Below are positions 33,883 through 41,121 of a DNA stretch of 41,121 bases, piece after piece (position 1 is the first letter of the stretch; each line of letters starts with the position of its first letter). Position numbers and translations under genes: made by a program. This DNA comes from Candidatus Gastranaerophilales bacterium (GTDB taxonomy: Bacteria; Cyanobacteriota; Vampirovibrionia; Gastranaerophilales; Gastranaerophilaceae), in assembly GCA_944326555.1 (NCBI GenBank), contig CALVEK010000018.1:1-41121 (forward strand), given 5' to 3'. The notes under the pieces are model-generated. The model saw only the letters and a program-made list of their open reading frames with translations, did not search any database and was not told the DNA's origin.

Positions 33883-33891
33883 ATTTTAGCA
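33883..33891 (-). promoter_or_regulatory. Extended -10 of the receiver-protein gene
   Basis: Minus strand TGCTAAAAT (TGnTAnAAT), 6 nt before the ATG. Transcription would begin about at the start codon. Confidence 0.45.
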
Positions 33892-33924
33892 CAATTTTAT
33901 TATATTGGGTATCATAATAACTTT

Positions 33925-34113
33925 TTAAAAAATTTTCCACCATTTTTTTTCAAAATTTCTTTTTTTTAGATTGGACATACAGTTTTTTAACACTCTAATC
34001 ATTTGAGCATCTGTCAGGTTTAGATGCTTTTGGAGGTCTTTAAAGTATTTTGATGCATATTTTTCGGCATGTATTATATTTTTGTTTGGTATATTTAATA
34101 TATCTTTATACAT
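33925..34113 (-). CDS. Small unknown protein, 62 aa
   Basis: A basic, helical protein (LTDAQMIRVLKNCMSNLKKR) ending FEKKWWKIF, with no signal peptide. AAGGAG lies 5 nt before the ATG, the best ribosome site in this signalling cluster, so it is very likely expressed. It sits between the HD-GYP regulator and the receiver protein. The aromatic-basic tail could contact membrane or a partner. I recognise no family; role in the signalling pathway is only suggested by position. Confidence 0.7.
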   Translation of the reverse strand: MYKDILNIPNKNIIHAEKYASKYFKDLQKHLNLTDAQMIRVLKNCMSNLKKRNFEKKWWKIF

Positions 34114-34228
34114 TGCTTCTCCTTAGTTTTTATAATATACAGAAGCAAAAACAAAAACATTGTCAAAAAGAGCAATTATAATATAAACCGGTTTGTTGCT
34201 ATTATTATATTTGCAAAGTTAATACCGT

Positions 34229-35233
34229 TTATGATTCCGGATTTGTTGTCTCTTTTTCTATTGTTATAACTATGTCATTAAAGCAGTCTTCAAATGCTTT
34301 TACGATGACAGGATCAAACTGTGTACCTGATGATTGTTTGATTTTTTGTAGAGCATCGTTATAGTCAACTTTATTTCTGTAAATCCTATTTGAAATTATA
34401 CTGTCAAATGCATCTGCAACTGCGATGATTCTTGAACCGATAGGAATATCTTCCCCGCTTATGCCATAGGGATATCCTGAACCATCATACTTTTCGTGGT
34501 GGTATTTGATGATTTCTACCACATCTTTTAGTTGTTTTATGTCTTCCAGAATTTTAACGCTATAAGTTATATGTTTTTTTATTTCGTCGTATTCTTCCTG
34601 AGATAAGGAATCAATTTTGTATAAAATATCATCGGAAACCCCTATCATACCGATATCGTGAAGCATTCCTGCAAGCTCGACTTTGCCTACATCAATTGTG
34701 GACATTCCGAGTTTTTTTGCAATAAGTATAGAATAATATGTAATTCTTTTACTTCTTCCCGATGTATATGAATCTTTTGCATCAAGCGCTTCCATGATGG
34801 CTTTTATAGTTCCTGAGAATAACTCTTTTAAATCTTTAATAAGTTTGTCATTGTCGTATTTAAGTTGATAATATTCCAAAGCAGATGAAACTATAAGTTG
34901 TAATTCATCAGGGTTAAAAGGTTTTTTTACATATCTGTATATTTTTGCGTAGTTAATAGCATCAATCAAAATGTTTGCGTCAGAATATGCTGTGAGCAAA
35001 ATTCTCATTACTTGGGGATGGTTAACCTGGACGTGTTTTAGAAATTCAACGCCATCCATCTCCGGCATTTTGTGGTCAGAAATAACAAGTTCGTAATCTT
35101 TTTGTTTCAACATTTCAAGAGCTTGCAACGGAGATGTTGTTTTATCAAGATTATATGAACCTCTCAAGGTTCTGTATAATAACGCAAGGTTATCTTCTTC
35201 ATCGTCTACCAGTAAGATGTTGTATTTATCCAT
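34229..35233 (-). CDS. Response regulator with HD-GYP domain (c-di-GMP phosphodiesterase)
   Basis: A 334-aa RpfG-type protein. The receiver (4-125) has phosphoacceptor Asp53 in ISDHKMPEMDG, LTAYSD and Lys104 in YVKKPF. The HD-GYP domain (about 140-325) has the metal pair HD at 192-193, then HHEKYDG at 245-251 and GYP at 253-255. The canonical HDIGK reads HDIGM here, losing the usual Lys. It would hydrolyse c-di-GMP when phosphorylated; activity is uncertain given that change. Its ATG lies within the kinase 3' end (8-nt overlap), so kinase and regulator are a coupled pair. Confidence 0.92.
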   Translation of the reverse strand: MDKYNILLVDDEEDNLALLYRTLRGSYNLDKTTSPLQALEMLKQKDYELVISDHKMPEMDGVEFLKHVQVNHPQVMRILLTAYSDANILIDAINYAKIYRYVKKPFNPDELQLIVSSALEYYQLKYDNDKLIKDLKELFSGTIKAIMEALDAKDSYTSGRSKRITYYSILIAKKLGMSTIDVGKVELAGMLHDIGMIGVSDDILYKIDSLSQEEYDEIKKHITYSVKILEDIKQLKDVVEIIKYHHEKYDGSGYPYGISGEDIPIGSRIIAVADAFDSIISNRIYRNKVDYNDALQKIKQSSGTQFDPVIVKAFEDCFNDIVITIEKETTNPES

Positions 35234-36824
35234 GATTTGTTTCCATTCTCAACGGGAGTGTAATAGTAAATTTGCTGCCTTTGCCTTTTTCGGAGACAAG
35301 ATCAATATTACCCTTATGATTTTTAATTACTTTGTAACTAATTGCCATACCAAGGCCTGTTCCTTGTCCGACTTCTTTTGTTGTAAAGAACGGGTCAAAA
35401 ACTTTTTTTCGAGTATTTTCATCCATTCCGCATCCATTGTCTTCGAACTCTATTATAGCATTTTTTCCATCAGATTTTAGTCTTATCCAAACATCGCCTT
35501 TTTCTTGGATAGCAAAAGCTGCGTTGTCTAAGATGTTCATAAACACTTGGTTTAGCTGGCCTCCGTATGCTTCAACATGCGGAAGATTTTCTTGATATTC
35601 TTTATGAACGGTAATTTTGTTTTTGAATTTATTATGAAGAATATTCAAAGTTGTGTCTATTTCTTTTGGTAAATCTACGTTATTGATAACAGCTTCTTCC
35701 AGTCGTGAGAAATTTTTGAGGTCTAAGACAATATTTTTTGTTCTTTCTGTACCCTCTTGGCAACTTCGAATTAATTCAGGCAAATCATCTTTTAGGAAAT
35801 CCAAATCGATTTCTTCTTTAAGTTCTTTTATCTTTTGTTTATGTTCTTCTGACAAGTCTTCGTTAAATTCTGTATACAAATCAATAACCGACATCAAATC
35901 AGATGTATAGTTTTTCAGGTGAATTAAGTTGCCGTATATAAAATTGACAGGGTTGTTGATTTCGTGGGTTATTCCTGCAACCAGTTCACCTAAAGATTTC
36001 ATTTTTTCTGAGTGAACCATCATTGCTTGTGTGCTTTTTAGTTCTGAGTAAGCTGCTTCCAATTCTTTTGTTCTGTCTTTTACTTGTTGTTCTAATGATT
36101 GGTATAGTTTTTCCAGTGATTCTGCCATTTCATTGTATGAACGGATTAATCTGTTGATTTCCAGATAATTTGTTTCTTCTAACCTGTGTGAGAAATTACC
36201 TTTTGCAAAATCGCCTAAACTTTTTATAAGGATATTTATAGGTTTAATTAATATTCCCGCTATAAGGTTTGATAAGAAAAAGCCAAGAAATATAAAGATA
36301 AACACCATTGCAAGCATGTTATCTCTAAGCATATCAAGATAAATTTTTGTGATTGGTTCATTATAAAAACCAAGTTCTATTATTTTTCCGTCTTTTGATA
36401 CAGATAGTTTGTATATTGCATCTTCAAGAGACTTTTTCTTTTTTACTGATTTATCGGATATTTTATTTTCTTTGAAAACCTCACTTAATTTTACACTCGG
36501 GTGTGTAGAAAAAAGTGTATTTTGTGTTTTCAAATCTTTTATCATTACAGTTGCAACAATATTGCTATCAACCATCTTTTGAGCGGTTTCTTGCAATTTG
36601 TTGTATTCCTTTTGTTGGAGATGTTCTCCAAGTGTTTGAAATATTGTTATTGATATAGAATCGTTTAGTTCTTTAGATTGGGCTGTAATTTGTTGTGCCA
36701 AATTGTTAACTGTAGCAATTGAGTACCAAGCGATACAAAATACTGTTATTGCTATAAGCATTGTTGTAAATGCCGCAAATTGTGTACTTAATTTTGTTCT
36801 GAATTTTTTTATAGAATTTTGCAT
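35226..36824 (-). CDS. Membrane sensor histidine kinase
   Basis: A 532-aa kinase: membrane helix 17-38, extracytoplasmic sensor about 40-168, second helix 170-194, HAMP about 190-245, coiled coil 245-270, then a HisKA-type H box [16 protein letters not shown] with His287. The ATPase domain has [37 protein letters not shown] and the final [10 protein letters not shown]. The long insert between H box and N box (about 305-365, acidic) belongs to the ATP-binding architecture of this HK subgroup. It overlaps the HD-GYP regulator gene, its obvious partner, and lies 17 nt after the 80-aa membrane protein in the flhA-led run. Confidence 0.92.
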   Translation of the reverse strand: MQNSIKKFRTKLSTQFAAFTTMLIAITVFCIAWYSIATVNNLAQQITAQSKELNDSISITIFQTLGEHLQQKEYNKLQETAQKMVDSNIVATVMIKDLKTQNTLFSTHPSVKLSEVFKENKISDKSVKKKKSLEDAIYKLSVSKDGKIIELGFYNEPITKIYLDMLRDNMLAMVFIFIFLGFFLSNLIAGILIKPINILIKSLGDFAKGNFSHRLEETNYLEINRLIRSYNEMAESLEKLYQSLEQQVKDRTKELEAAYSELKSTQAMMVHSEKMKSLGELVAGITHEINNPVNFIYGNLIHLKNYTSDLMSVIDLYTEFNEDLSEEHKQKIKELKEEIDLDFLKDDLPELIRSCQEGTERTKNIVLDLKNFSRLEEAVINNVDLPKEIDTTLNILHNKFKNKITVHKEYQENLPHVEAYGGQLNQVFMNILDNAAFAIQEKGDVWIRLKSDGKNAIIEFEDNGCGMDENTRKKVFDPFFTTKEVGQGTGLGMAISYKVIKNHKGNIDLVSEKGKGSKFTITLPLRMETNHG

Positions 36825-36841
36825 ATTACTTTACCCGATTT

Positions 36842-37084
36842 TTATTTCATAAATTTATTGAGTTTTTTCTTCTTTTTTGTTCCGTCAAAAATTTTCCCGA
36901 TATAATATCCCAAAGTCCCCACTATAAAAGCTGCAGGAGTTACGATACAAATGGCATGTATCAGGGTATTCATATCAATGGAAGTTGTTGTTCTAAGAAA
37001 AATTATTGATGAGCAAACAAATATGGTCAGACTTGCTGACATTCCGCAAAATTTTTGTGCATAAGTTATTCCTTTTGCTGCCAT
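36842..37084 (-). CDS. Small membrane protein, 80 aa, unknown
   Basis: Two predicted membrane helices (about 12-31 and 40-64) separated by a short polar turn, with a strongly basic C-terminal tail (DGTKKKKKLNKFMK) expected on the cytoplasmic side. Its ATG directly abuts the TAA of the PilZ gene, so it depends on coupled translation; no separate Shine-Dalgarno sequence is seen. It sits between PilZ and the kinase in the flagellar signalling run. I do not recognise the family. Confidence 0.75.
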   Translation of the reverse strand: MAAKGITYAQKFCGMSASLTIFVCSSIIFLRTTTSIDMNTLIHAICIVTPAAFIVGTLGYYIGKIFDGTKKKKKLNKFMK

Positions 37085-37690
37085 TTATTTGTTTTTGTTC
37101 TCCATTTGTTTTTTAAAACAGAATTGGACGATAGCTATTTTATCAATGTTTTTTAATGCAATAAATCGTCCGGATACAATATTTTTTTTGGTTTTTTCAA
37201 TCTGATCAACTCGGATAGGCTTAAAAAAGCACTGTATAGGAATATTGCTTTCCAAGGAAAATTCAATTACATAATCTTTTTCTACGGAAAGCATTTTATC
37301 CGTGGCAAATTTCATTCCACCTGCGCTGATATCGATTGTTTGACATACACATTCGGAGTTTTCGTCTTTTAGAGTAAATTCTTTTTCAAAATCTATCCTT
37401 GTAAACTCTCTCCTTTGCAGTAAGTCATATTCTTCTTTATTAAATTGGACTTTTATTATATTTTCATTTTCTAAAATTTCAGTAACTTTCGGTTTAAAAT
37501 AAAGCATCCCCTCATCAACAATTGTGAACATTTCAACTGTTTTATTTACGGAATAGTATTTTAAGTCCTCTTTACTTACTGAGACTTCTAATTTATTGCC
37601 TGAAGTTTTTTGAATATTGCTTGATGTTGCACCTTTAATATCTTCCGGAACTACCCATATTTTTTGATTCTTTTTTAGTAACTTTTTCAT
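37085..37690 (-). CDS. PilZ domain c-di-GMP receptor, YcgR-like
   Basis: A 201-aa protein with an N-terminal beta domain (about 10-88) and a PilZ domain. RxxxR is in LQRREFTR (94-98) and the second motif is a canonical DISAGG (120-125), so c-di-GMP binding is expected. It follows flhA by 23 nt, with GGAAG as ribosome site. YcgR-type proteins slow or turn off flagellar rotation at high c-di-GMP (known for enteric bacteria); the operon here suggests the same. Compared with the PilZ product at 14986-15588, this copy retains the consensus Ser. Confidence 0.87.
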   Translation of the reverse strand: MKKLLKKNQKIWVVPEDIKGATSSNIQKTSGNKLEVSVSKEDLKYYSVNKTVEMFTIVDEGMLYFKPKVTEILENENIIKVQFNKEEYDLLQRREFTRIDFEKEFTLKDENSECVCQTIDISAGGMKFATDKMLSVEKDYVIEFSLESNIPIQCFFKPIRVDQIEKTKKNIVSGRFIALKNIDKIAIVQFCFKKQMENKNK

Positions 37691-37713
37691 TATATTTTAC
37701 TTCCGTTTAATTG

Positions 37714-39828
37714 TTATACTCTGTTAGTTACAACTCTTACCACACCTATAGATTTGGCTTTTATGTTGTTGCTGATTTCATTATACGACATAACCGCAAT
37801 TTGTGGATACGTTCTTTCGATGAGTCTTCTAAATGGCAGCCTGATAGGAGATGAGCATAAAAGTACAGGTTGATTACCTGATGTGCTTATGGCTCTTTCT
37901 AATTCGCTGTTAAGATTATCCATAAGTTTTCTTGTAAATTCGGGATCCAAGGTTAGGCTTGTTCCATCAGGGCTAATACCTTGTGCAATGGTGTTTTCAA
38001 CTTCCGGTGCAAGTGTAACGGCAAGCAATTCACCCGTATCGGCAAGATTTTGTTTGCAAATACTCCTTGCAAGTGCTTGTCTTACCTGTTCTGTCAGATA
38101 ATCTGCGTTTTTGCTGACACGTGATTGTAAGCTCAAAACTTCCAGTATTGTCTTGAGGTCTCTTACGGAAACTCGTTCTTTTAGCAAGTTATAAAGTATT
38201 TGCTGCACTTCTGCCACTGTCAAATCTTTCATTAAGTCTGCAACATATTCTTCTGAGACTTCTTTTTTGAGATTATCTATTAATTGTTGAATATCTGCTC
38301 GAGAGACTATTTCTGCAGCATTTTTCTTTATCACTTCTGTAAGGTGAGTAGAGATTACGGCAGATGGGCTAACTACAGTATAACCATACGTTTCTGCTAC
38401 TTCTTTGTCTTTTTCTTCAACCCAGATTGCGGGCAAGCCGAAAGCAGGCTCAATAGCACTAATTCCGTTGATACTCAGGTCATTTTCAGAGCCGCCCGAG
38501 TTCATTGCAAGACTTCTATCCGGATAAACTTCACCTGATTCTATAGGTACACCTTTGAGTTTAATTTGGTAGCTGTTTGGTGGAAGCTGCAAATTATCAC
38601 GTACTCTGATTGATGGCAGAACTATACCCAAATCCAAAGCTGTTTGCCTTCTTATCTGTGCGATACGTTCAAGCAGGTCTCCGCCTTGTTCTACATCAAG
38701 TAATGGAACTAATCTGTATCCGATTTCCATTTCTATTGTTTCTACATTTAAAAGCTCCATTACACTTTCTCTTGTAGCTTTTTTCTTTTTCTTTGCAACT
38801 TTGCCAAGCCCGCCGTCTTGTTTTTTTGCTTCTTCTGCAGCTTTGACTTCTTCTGCTTTTTTAGCTTTTTCTGCTTTGTTTTTACTGAAAGCAAGCCAAC
38901 CGAGTGCTAAAGATACCATTATAAATGGAATTGTCGGCATCCCTGGGACCATGCCAAGCAAGAACAGTAATACTGATACAATTGCAAGTACAATAGGGTT
39001 TGAGAACATTTCTTTTTTGATGTCATCACTTAATGATTCATCTTGTCCGCTTGCACGAGATACAATTAAACCTGTTGAGAAAGAGATTAAAAGTGCAGGC
39101 AATTGTGATACAAGTCCATCACCAACTGTTAGGATGGTGAATGTCGAAAGTGCGGTCATGATATCCATTTTTAGTTGCCAAAGACCTATTACAATCCCCG
39201 CAAAAATGTTTACGACTGTGATAATAATACCGGCAGTGGCATCACCTTTAACAAACTTAGAAGCACCGTCCATGGTACCGTAAAAATCAGCCTCTCTTTC
39301 AAGTTTTCTTCTTCTTGCTTTTGCTTGTTCCTCGTTGATTAATCCCGAGTTGAGATCTGCATCTATAGATAATTGCTTACCCGGCATACTGTCCAATGTA
39401 AATCTTGCAGATACTTCGGCAACTCTGGTTGCACCGCCTGTAATTACCATAAAGTTGATAACAACAAGCAAGATAAAGATAATGAAACCGACAATGTAGT
39501 TACCTCCTACTACAAATTGTCCAAAAGAGTTGATAACCTCACCGGCAGCACCGTTTAGTAAGATGAGTCTTGTTGAACTTACATTAAGACCCAAACGAAA
39601 AATTGTCGCCACAAGAAGTATAATAGGGAAAGAGCTATACTCCAAAGGCTCTTTTATAAACAAACAAACCAAAAGTATTATTACGGAAAGAGATATATTA
39701 AGAGTTAGCAAAATATCAAGCAGCATTGGGGGTAAGGGTATAATCATCATAGCAACAATTATGACAATACCGATTGCCATGATTATGTCGTTATTTTTTA
39801 GTAAGCTGCTTAACGCACCAAAGTTCAT
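37714..39828 (-). CDS. flhA: Flagellar biosynthesis protein FlhA
   Basis: The nonameric export-gate protein of the flagellar type III secretion system, in the inner membrane. The 704-aa product has eight membrane helices in the first 320 residues. It includes the FHIPEP signature region (SSFPIILLVATIFRLGLNVS, ARFTLDSMPGKQLSIDADL and EREADFYGTMDGASKFVKGD), a Lys/Ala-rich linker about 320-350 and the cytoplasmic C-domain to the end. No frameshift. The upstream region lacks a clear Shine-Dalgarno sequence. It heads the run flhA, PilZ, 80-aa protein, kinase, HD-GYP regulator. Other flagellar genes are outside the window. Confidence 0.96.
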   Translation of the reverse strand: MNFGALSSLLKNNDIIMAIGIVIIVAMMIIPLPPMLLDILLTLNISLSVIILLVCLFIKEPLEYSSFPIILLVATIFRLGLNVSSTRLILLNGAAGEVINSFGQFVVGGNYIVGFIIFILLVVINFMVITGGATRVAEVSARFTLDSMPGKQLSIDADLNSGLINEEQAKARRRKLEREADFYGTMDGASKFVKGDATAGIIITVVNIFAGIVIGLWQLKMDIMTALSTFTILTVGDGLVSQLPALLISFSTGLIVSRASGQDESLSDDIKKEMFSNPIVLAIVSVLLFLLGMVPGMPTIPFIMVSLALGWLAFSKNKAEKAKKAEEVKAAEEAKKQDGGLGKVAKKKKKATRESVMELLNVETIEMEIGYRLVPLLDVEQGGDLLERIAQIRRQTALDLGIVLPSIRVRDNLQLPPNSYQIKLKGVPIESGEVYPDRSLAMNSGGSENDLSINGISAIEPAFGLPAIWVEEKDKEVAETYGYTVVSPSAVISTHLTEVIKKNAAEIVSRADIQQLIDNLKKEVSEEYVADLMKDLTVAEVQQILYNLLKERVSVRDLKTILEVLSLQSRVSKNADYLTEQVRQALARSICKQNLADTGELLAVTLAPEVENTIAQGISPDGTSLTLDPEFTRKLMDNLNSELERAISTSGNQPVLLCSSPIRLPFRRLIERTYPQIAVMSYNEISNNIKAKSIGVVRVVTNRV

Positions 39829-39960
39829 GATTTTTTATTTTTTATACTCTTTCCCAATTAAAATAATAGCTTATATACTTTTATTTATCGAATTCTTTAC
39901 CAAACTTAAATTTTCTGACTTAAATAGCAAAAAAATGAATTTGCACGTTTTATAATAAAA

Positions 39961-39989
39961 TAAGAATTTTTTCGAAAAATCTATTCTTA
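39961..39989 (+). promoter_or_regulatory. Hairpin in the leader of the 101-aa gene
   Basis: TAAGAAT (39961-39967) pairs with ATTCTTA (39983-39989), enclosing TTTTTCGAAAAA. It ends 5 nt before the AAAGGA ribosome site. No T-run follows. Confidence 0.45.
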
Positions 39990-40006
39990 GTGTGAAAGGA
40001 ATGTAT

Positions 40007-40312
40007 ATGCCTGTTTATGCAAGTTTATTGTCTAATGTGCCTGTTCCTGAACAAAATTGGCAAACAAAACCAAACACTCCTGCTATTGCGAGTGTAAAAG
40101 TAGGTGAAGTTTGTGATTCGGGATATTCTCAGCCGAATGTTGTTCAAAATGATTCATCAAAAACATTTTTGGGCAAATGGGTTAACAATCTGAGACAAAA
40201 ACTTGTGCAAAAAAGAATGCAAAAGCTGGAAAGTATACCTGAGGATAAAAGAACTCCTGCTCAACAGGCAGAATATGAGGCTAACCAAAAATCGCTGAAT
40301 TGTGTGGTATAA
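40007..40312 (+). CDS. Small unknown protein, 101 aa
   Basis: No family recognised. The N-terminal 55 residues are Pro/Asn/Val-rich and low in predicted structure (NVPVPEQNWQTKPNTPAIA). A basic helix follows (FLGKWVNNLRQKLVQKRMQ), then KTPAQQ-like polar sequence (EDKRTPAQQAEYEANQ) ending in NCVV. In-frame GTG and ATG codons lie upstream, but AAAGGA is 6 nt before this ATG. Divergent from flhA and 29 nt before the hydrolase start, so likely co-transcribed with it. The Cys four residues from the end is the only one besides Cys in GEVCDSG. Confidence 0.75.
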   Translation: MPVYASLLSNVPVPEQNWQTKPNTPAIASVKVGEVCDSGYSQPNVVQNDSSKTFLGKWVNNLRQKLVQKRMQKLESIPEDKRTPAQQAEYEANQKSLNCVV

Positions 40313-40341
40313 TTTGCGGGTAAAGTATTTTGGGAGAGAAC

Positions 40342-40977
40342 ATGATTATAAAAACTTTTCCTATGGGCTTAATAGGAACTAATGCATATCTTTTGATTGA
40401 CGATGCTTCTAAAGAAGCCTTGATTATTGACTTGGGCGGGGATATTTCTCCAATAAAGTCAGAGCTTGAAAATTATGGCGCAGAGCTTAAGTTTATTTTG
40501 AATACCCATGGGCATTTTGACCATATATTCGGAGAAAGAGATGCTCAAAAAATCTACGATATACCTGTTTGGGTTCATGAAGAAGATAAATATTTAGTCG
40601 AAAATCTTCCCAAACAACTCGAAAAATTTGGTTTTGTAATGAATATGGAGTCTCCACAAAATATAAAAACGTTTACTGAAAATGATATATTTAAATTGGG
40701 GGATAACGAAATAAAAGTTATGCATACCCCAGGGCATACCCCAGGTAGCGTTTGCTTTTTGATAGGTAAAAACTTATTTTCTGGAGATACTCTTTTTTAT
40801 ACTTCTGTTGGCAGGACTGATTTTGAGGGAGGCAGTTTTGCTCAAATAAGCGATTCTATTATGAATAAATTATTCAAATTGGATGATGAAATAACCGTTT
40901 ATCCGGGGCATGATGCAAAAACAACTATTGGTTATGAAAAAAAATACAATTGTTATTTTGGTTCACAAAATCTTTAA
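40342..40977 (+). CDS. Metallo-beta-lactamase-fold hydrolase (glyoxalase II-like)
   Basis: A 211-aa di-metal hydrolase. The metal ligands are seen in THGHFDH (56, 58, 60, 61), HTPGHTPGS, SGDTLF and PGHDAKTT. Its size and the PGHTPGS/GDTLF motifs match the short YcbL/GloB-like group, which hydrolyses thioesters such as lactoylglutathione; the actual substrate is unknown. The start with GGGAG 5 nt upstream was preferred over an ATG four codons earlier. Preceded by the 101-aa gene on the same strand. Confidence 0.9.
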   Translation: MIIKTFPMGLIGTNAYLLIDDASKEALIIDLGGDISPIKSELENYGAELKFILNTHGHFDHIFGERDAQKIYDIPVWVHEEDKYLVENLPKQLEKFGFVMNMESPQNIKTFTENDIFKLGDNEIKVMHTPGHTPGSVCFLIGKNLFSGDTLFYTSVGRTDFEGGSFAQISDSIMNKLFKLDDEITVYPGHDAKTTIGYEKKYNCYFGSQNL

Positions 40978-41036
40978 TCTAATTTGTCATTCTTTTGTTT
41001 TTTATGCTAAAGAAAACAATGATTACTTTTTTGTAT

Positions 41037-41121
41037 CTTCATTTCTTTTCTTTTGAATTGTGTAGCCAAAAGAAAAGAAACGAAGCAAAGAAAAGAAAAC
41101 CGACGCTTATTAAAAGAAACA
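41037..41121. repeat. Purine/pyrimidine hairpin repeat, cut by the window end
   Basis: TTTCTTTTCTTTT pairs with AAAAGAAAAGAAA across a 13-nt loop (GAATTGTGTAGCC), followed by a further AAAGAAAAG copy and a second AAAAGAAAC at the edge. It lies about 60 nt after the hydrolase stop. It resembles the intergenic AAAAGAAAAGAAAC elements seen in many bacteria (recalled, not checked). Confidence 0.5.

Overview
This window is AT-rich chromosomal DNA from a diderm bacterium. It encodes KDO enzymes (kdsD, kdsC) for an LPS-type outer membrane, the flagellar export protein FlhA, a prepilin peptidase with a pilin-like protein, and a group-3 SigF/SigB-type sigma factor. Gene content, the low GC and the style of the small Asn-rich proteins (for example the product at 19898-20188) fit the non-photosynthetic sister lineage of Cyanobacteria (Melainabacteria/Vampirovibrionia, order Gastranaerophilales). 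That placement is an inference from family recognition, not a computed one. I saw no rRNA, tRNA, CRISPR array or transposase.

Layout. 1-2870: gpsA (-) and ahcY (+) are divergent, and each stop codon is followed immediately by copies of a 92-93 bp palindromic repeat. 2871-5291: a minus-strand group of pheA and two tandem, related proteins of unknown function. 5371-9927: a phosphohexomutase (+), then a minus-strand operon (class II aldolase, rsmD, prfA, zupT). 9995-11793: a sigma factor directly coupled to a prepilin peptidase. 11908-15588: DAHP synthase (-), an Orn/Lys/Arg decarboxylase (+) behind a structured leader, a glutaredoxin (+) and a PilZ protein (-). 15731-19483: leuA, then kdsD-kdsC and a degenerate PurN-like protein. 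19898-20188: a small protein with a near-consensus promoter. 20407-26450: a dcw-type cell-wall operon, murF-mraY-murD-ftsW-murG. 26518-29551: pilin-like protein (-), FtsB/DivIC-like protein (+), an unlisted 51-aa gene (-) and an M20 peptidase (-). 29700-33157: murT (-) diverging from folC and a NarL-type response regulator (+). 33238-39828: a minus-strand run headed by flhA, followed by a PilZ protein, a small membrane protein, a histidine kinase, an HD-GYP response regulator, a 62-aa protein and a lone receiver protein. 40007-40977: a small unknown protein and a metallo-beta-lactamase-fold hydrolase.

How the genes work together. Two themes dominate. One is envelope building: Mur ligases, MraY, FtsW, MurG, FtsB, MurT and the KDO branch. 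The other is surface motility and its signalling: FlhA, two PilZ proteins, an HD-GYP c-di-GMP phosphodiesterase, a sensor kinase, SigF with PilD, and a pilin. The rest is biosynthesis (aromatic amino acids, leucine, phospholipid glycerol-P, polyamines, folate) and translation (RF1, RsmD).

The most unusual features are the stop-codon-abutting hairpin repeats whose terminal arms differ between arrays but remain complementary, the PurN-like pseudoenzyme with a Cys tail, the folded leader plus short upstream ORF before the decarboxylase, a hidden 51-aa gene with a structured 3' region, and several genes whose -10 box lies only 6-7 nt from the start codon without a Shine-Dalgarno sequence.
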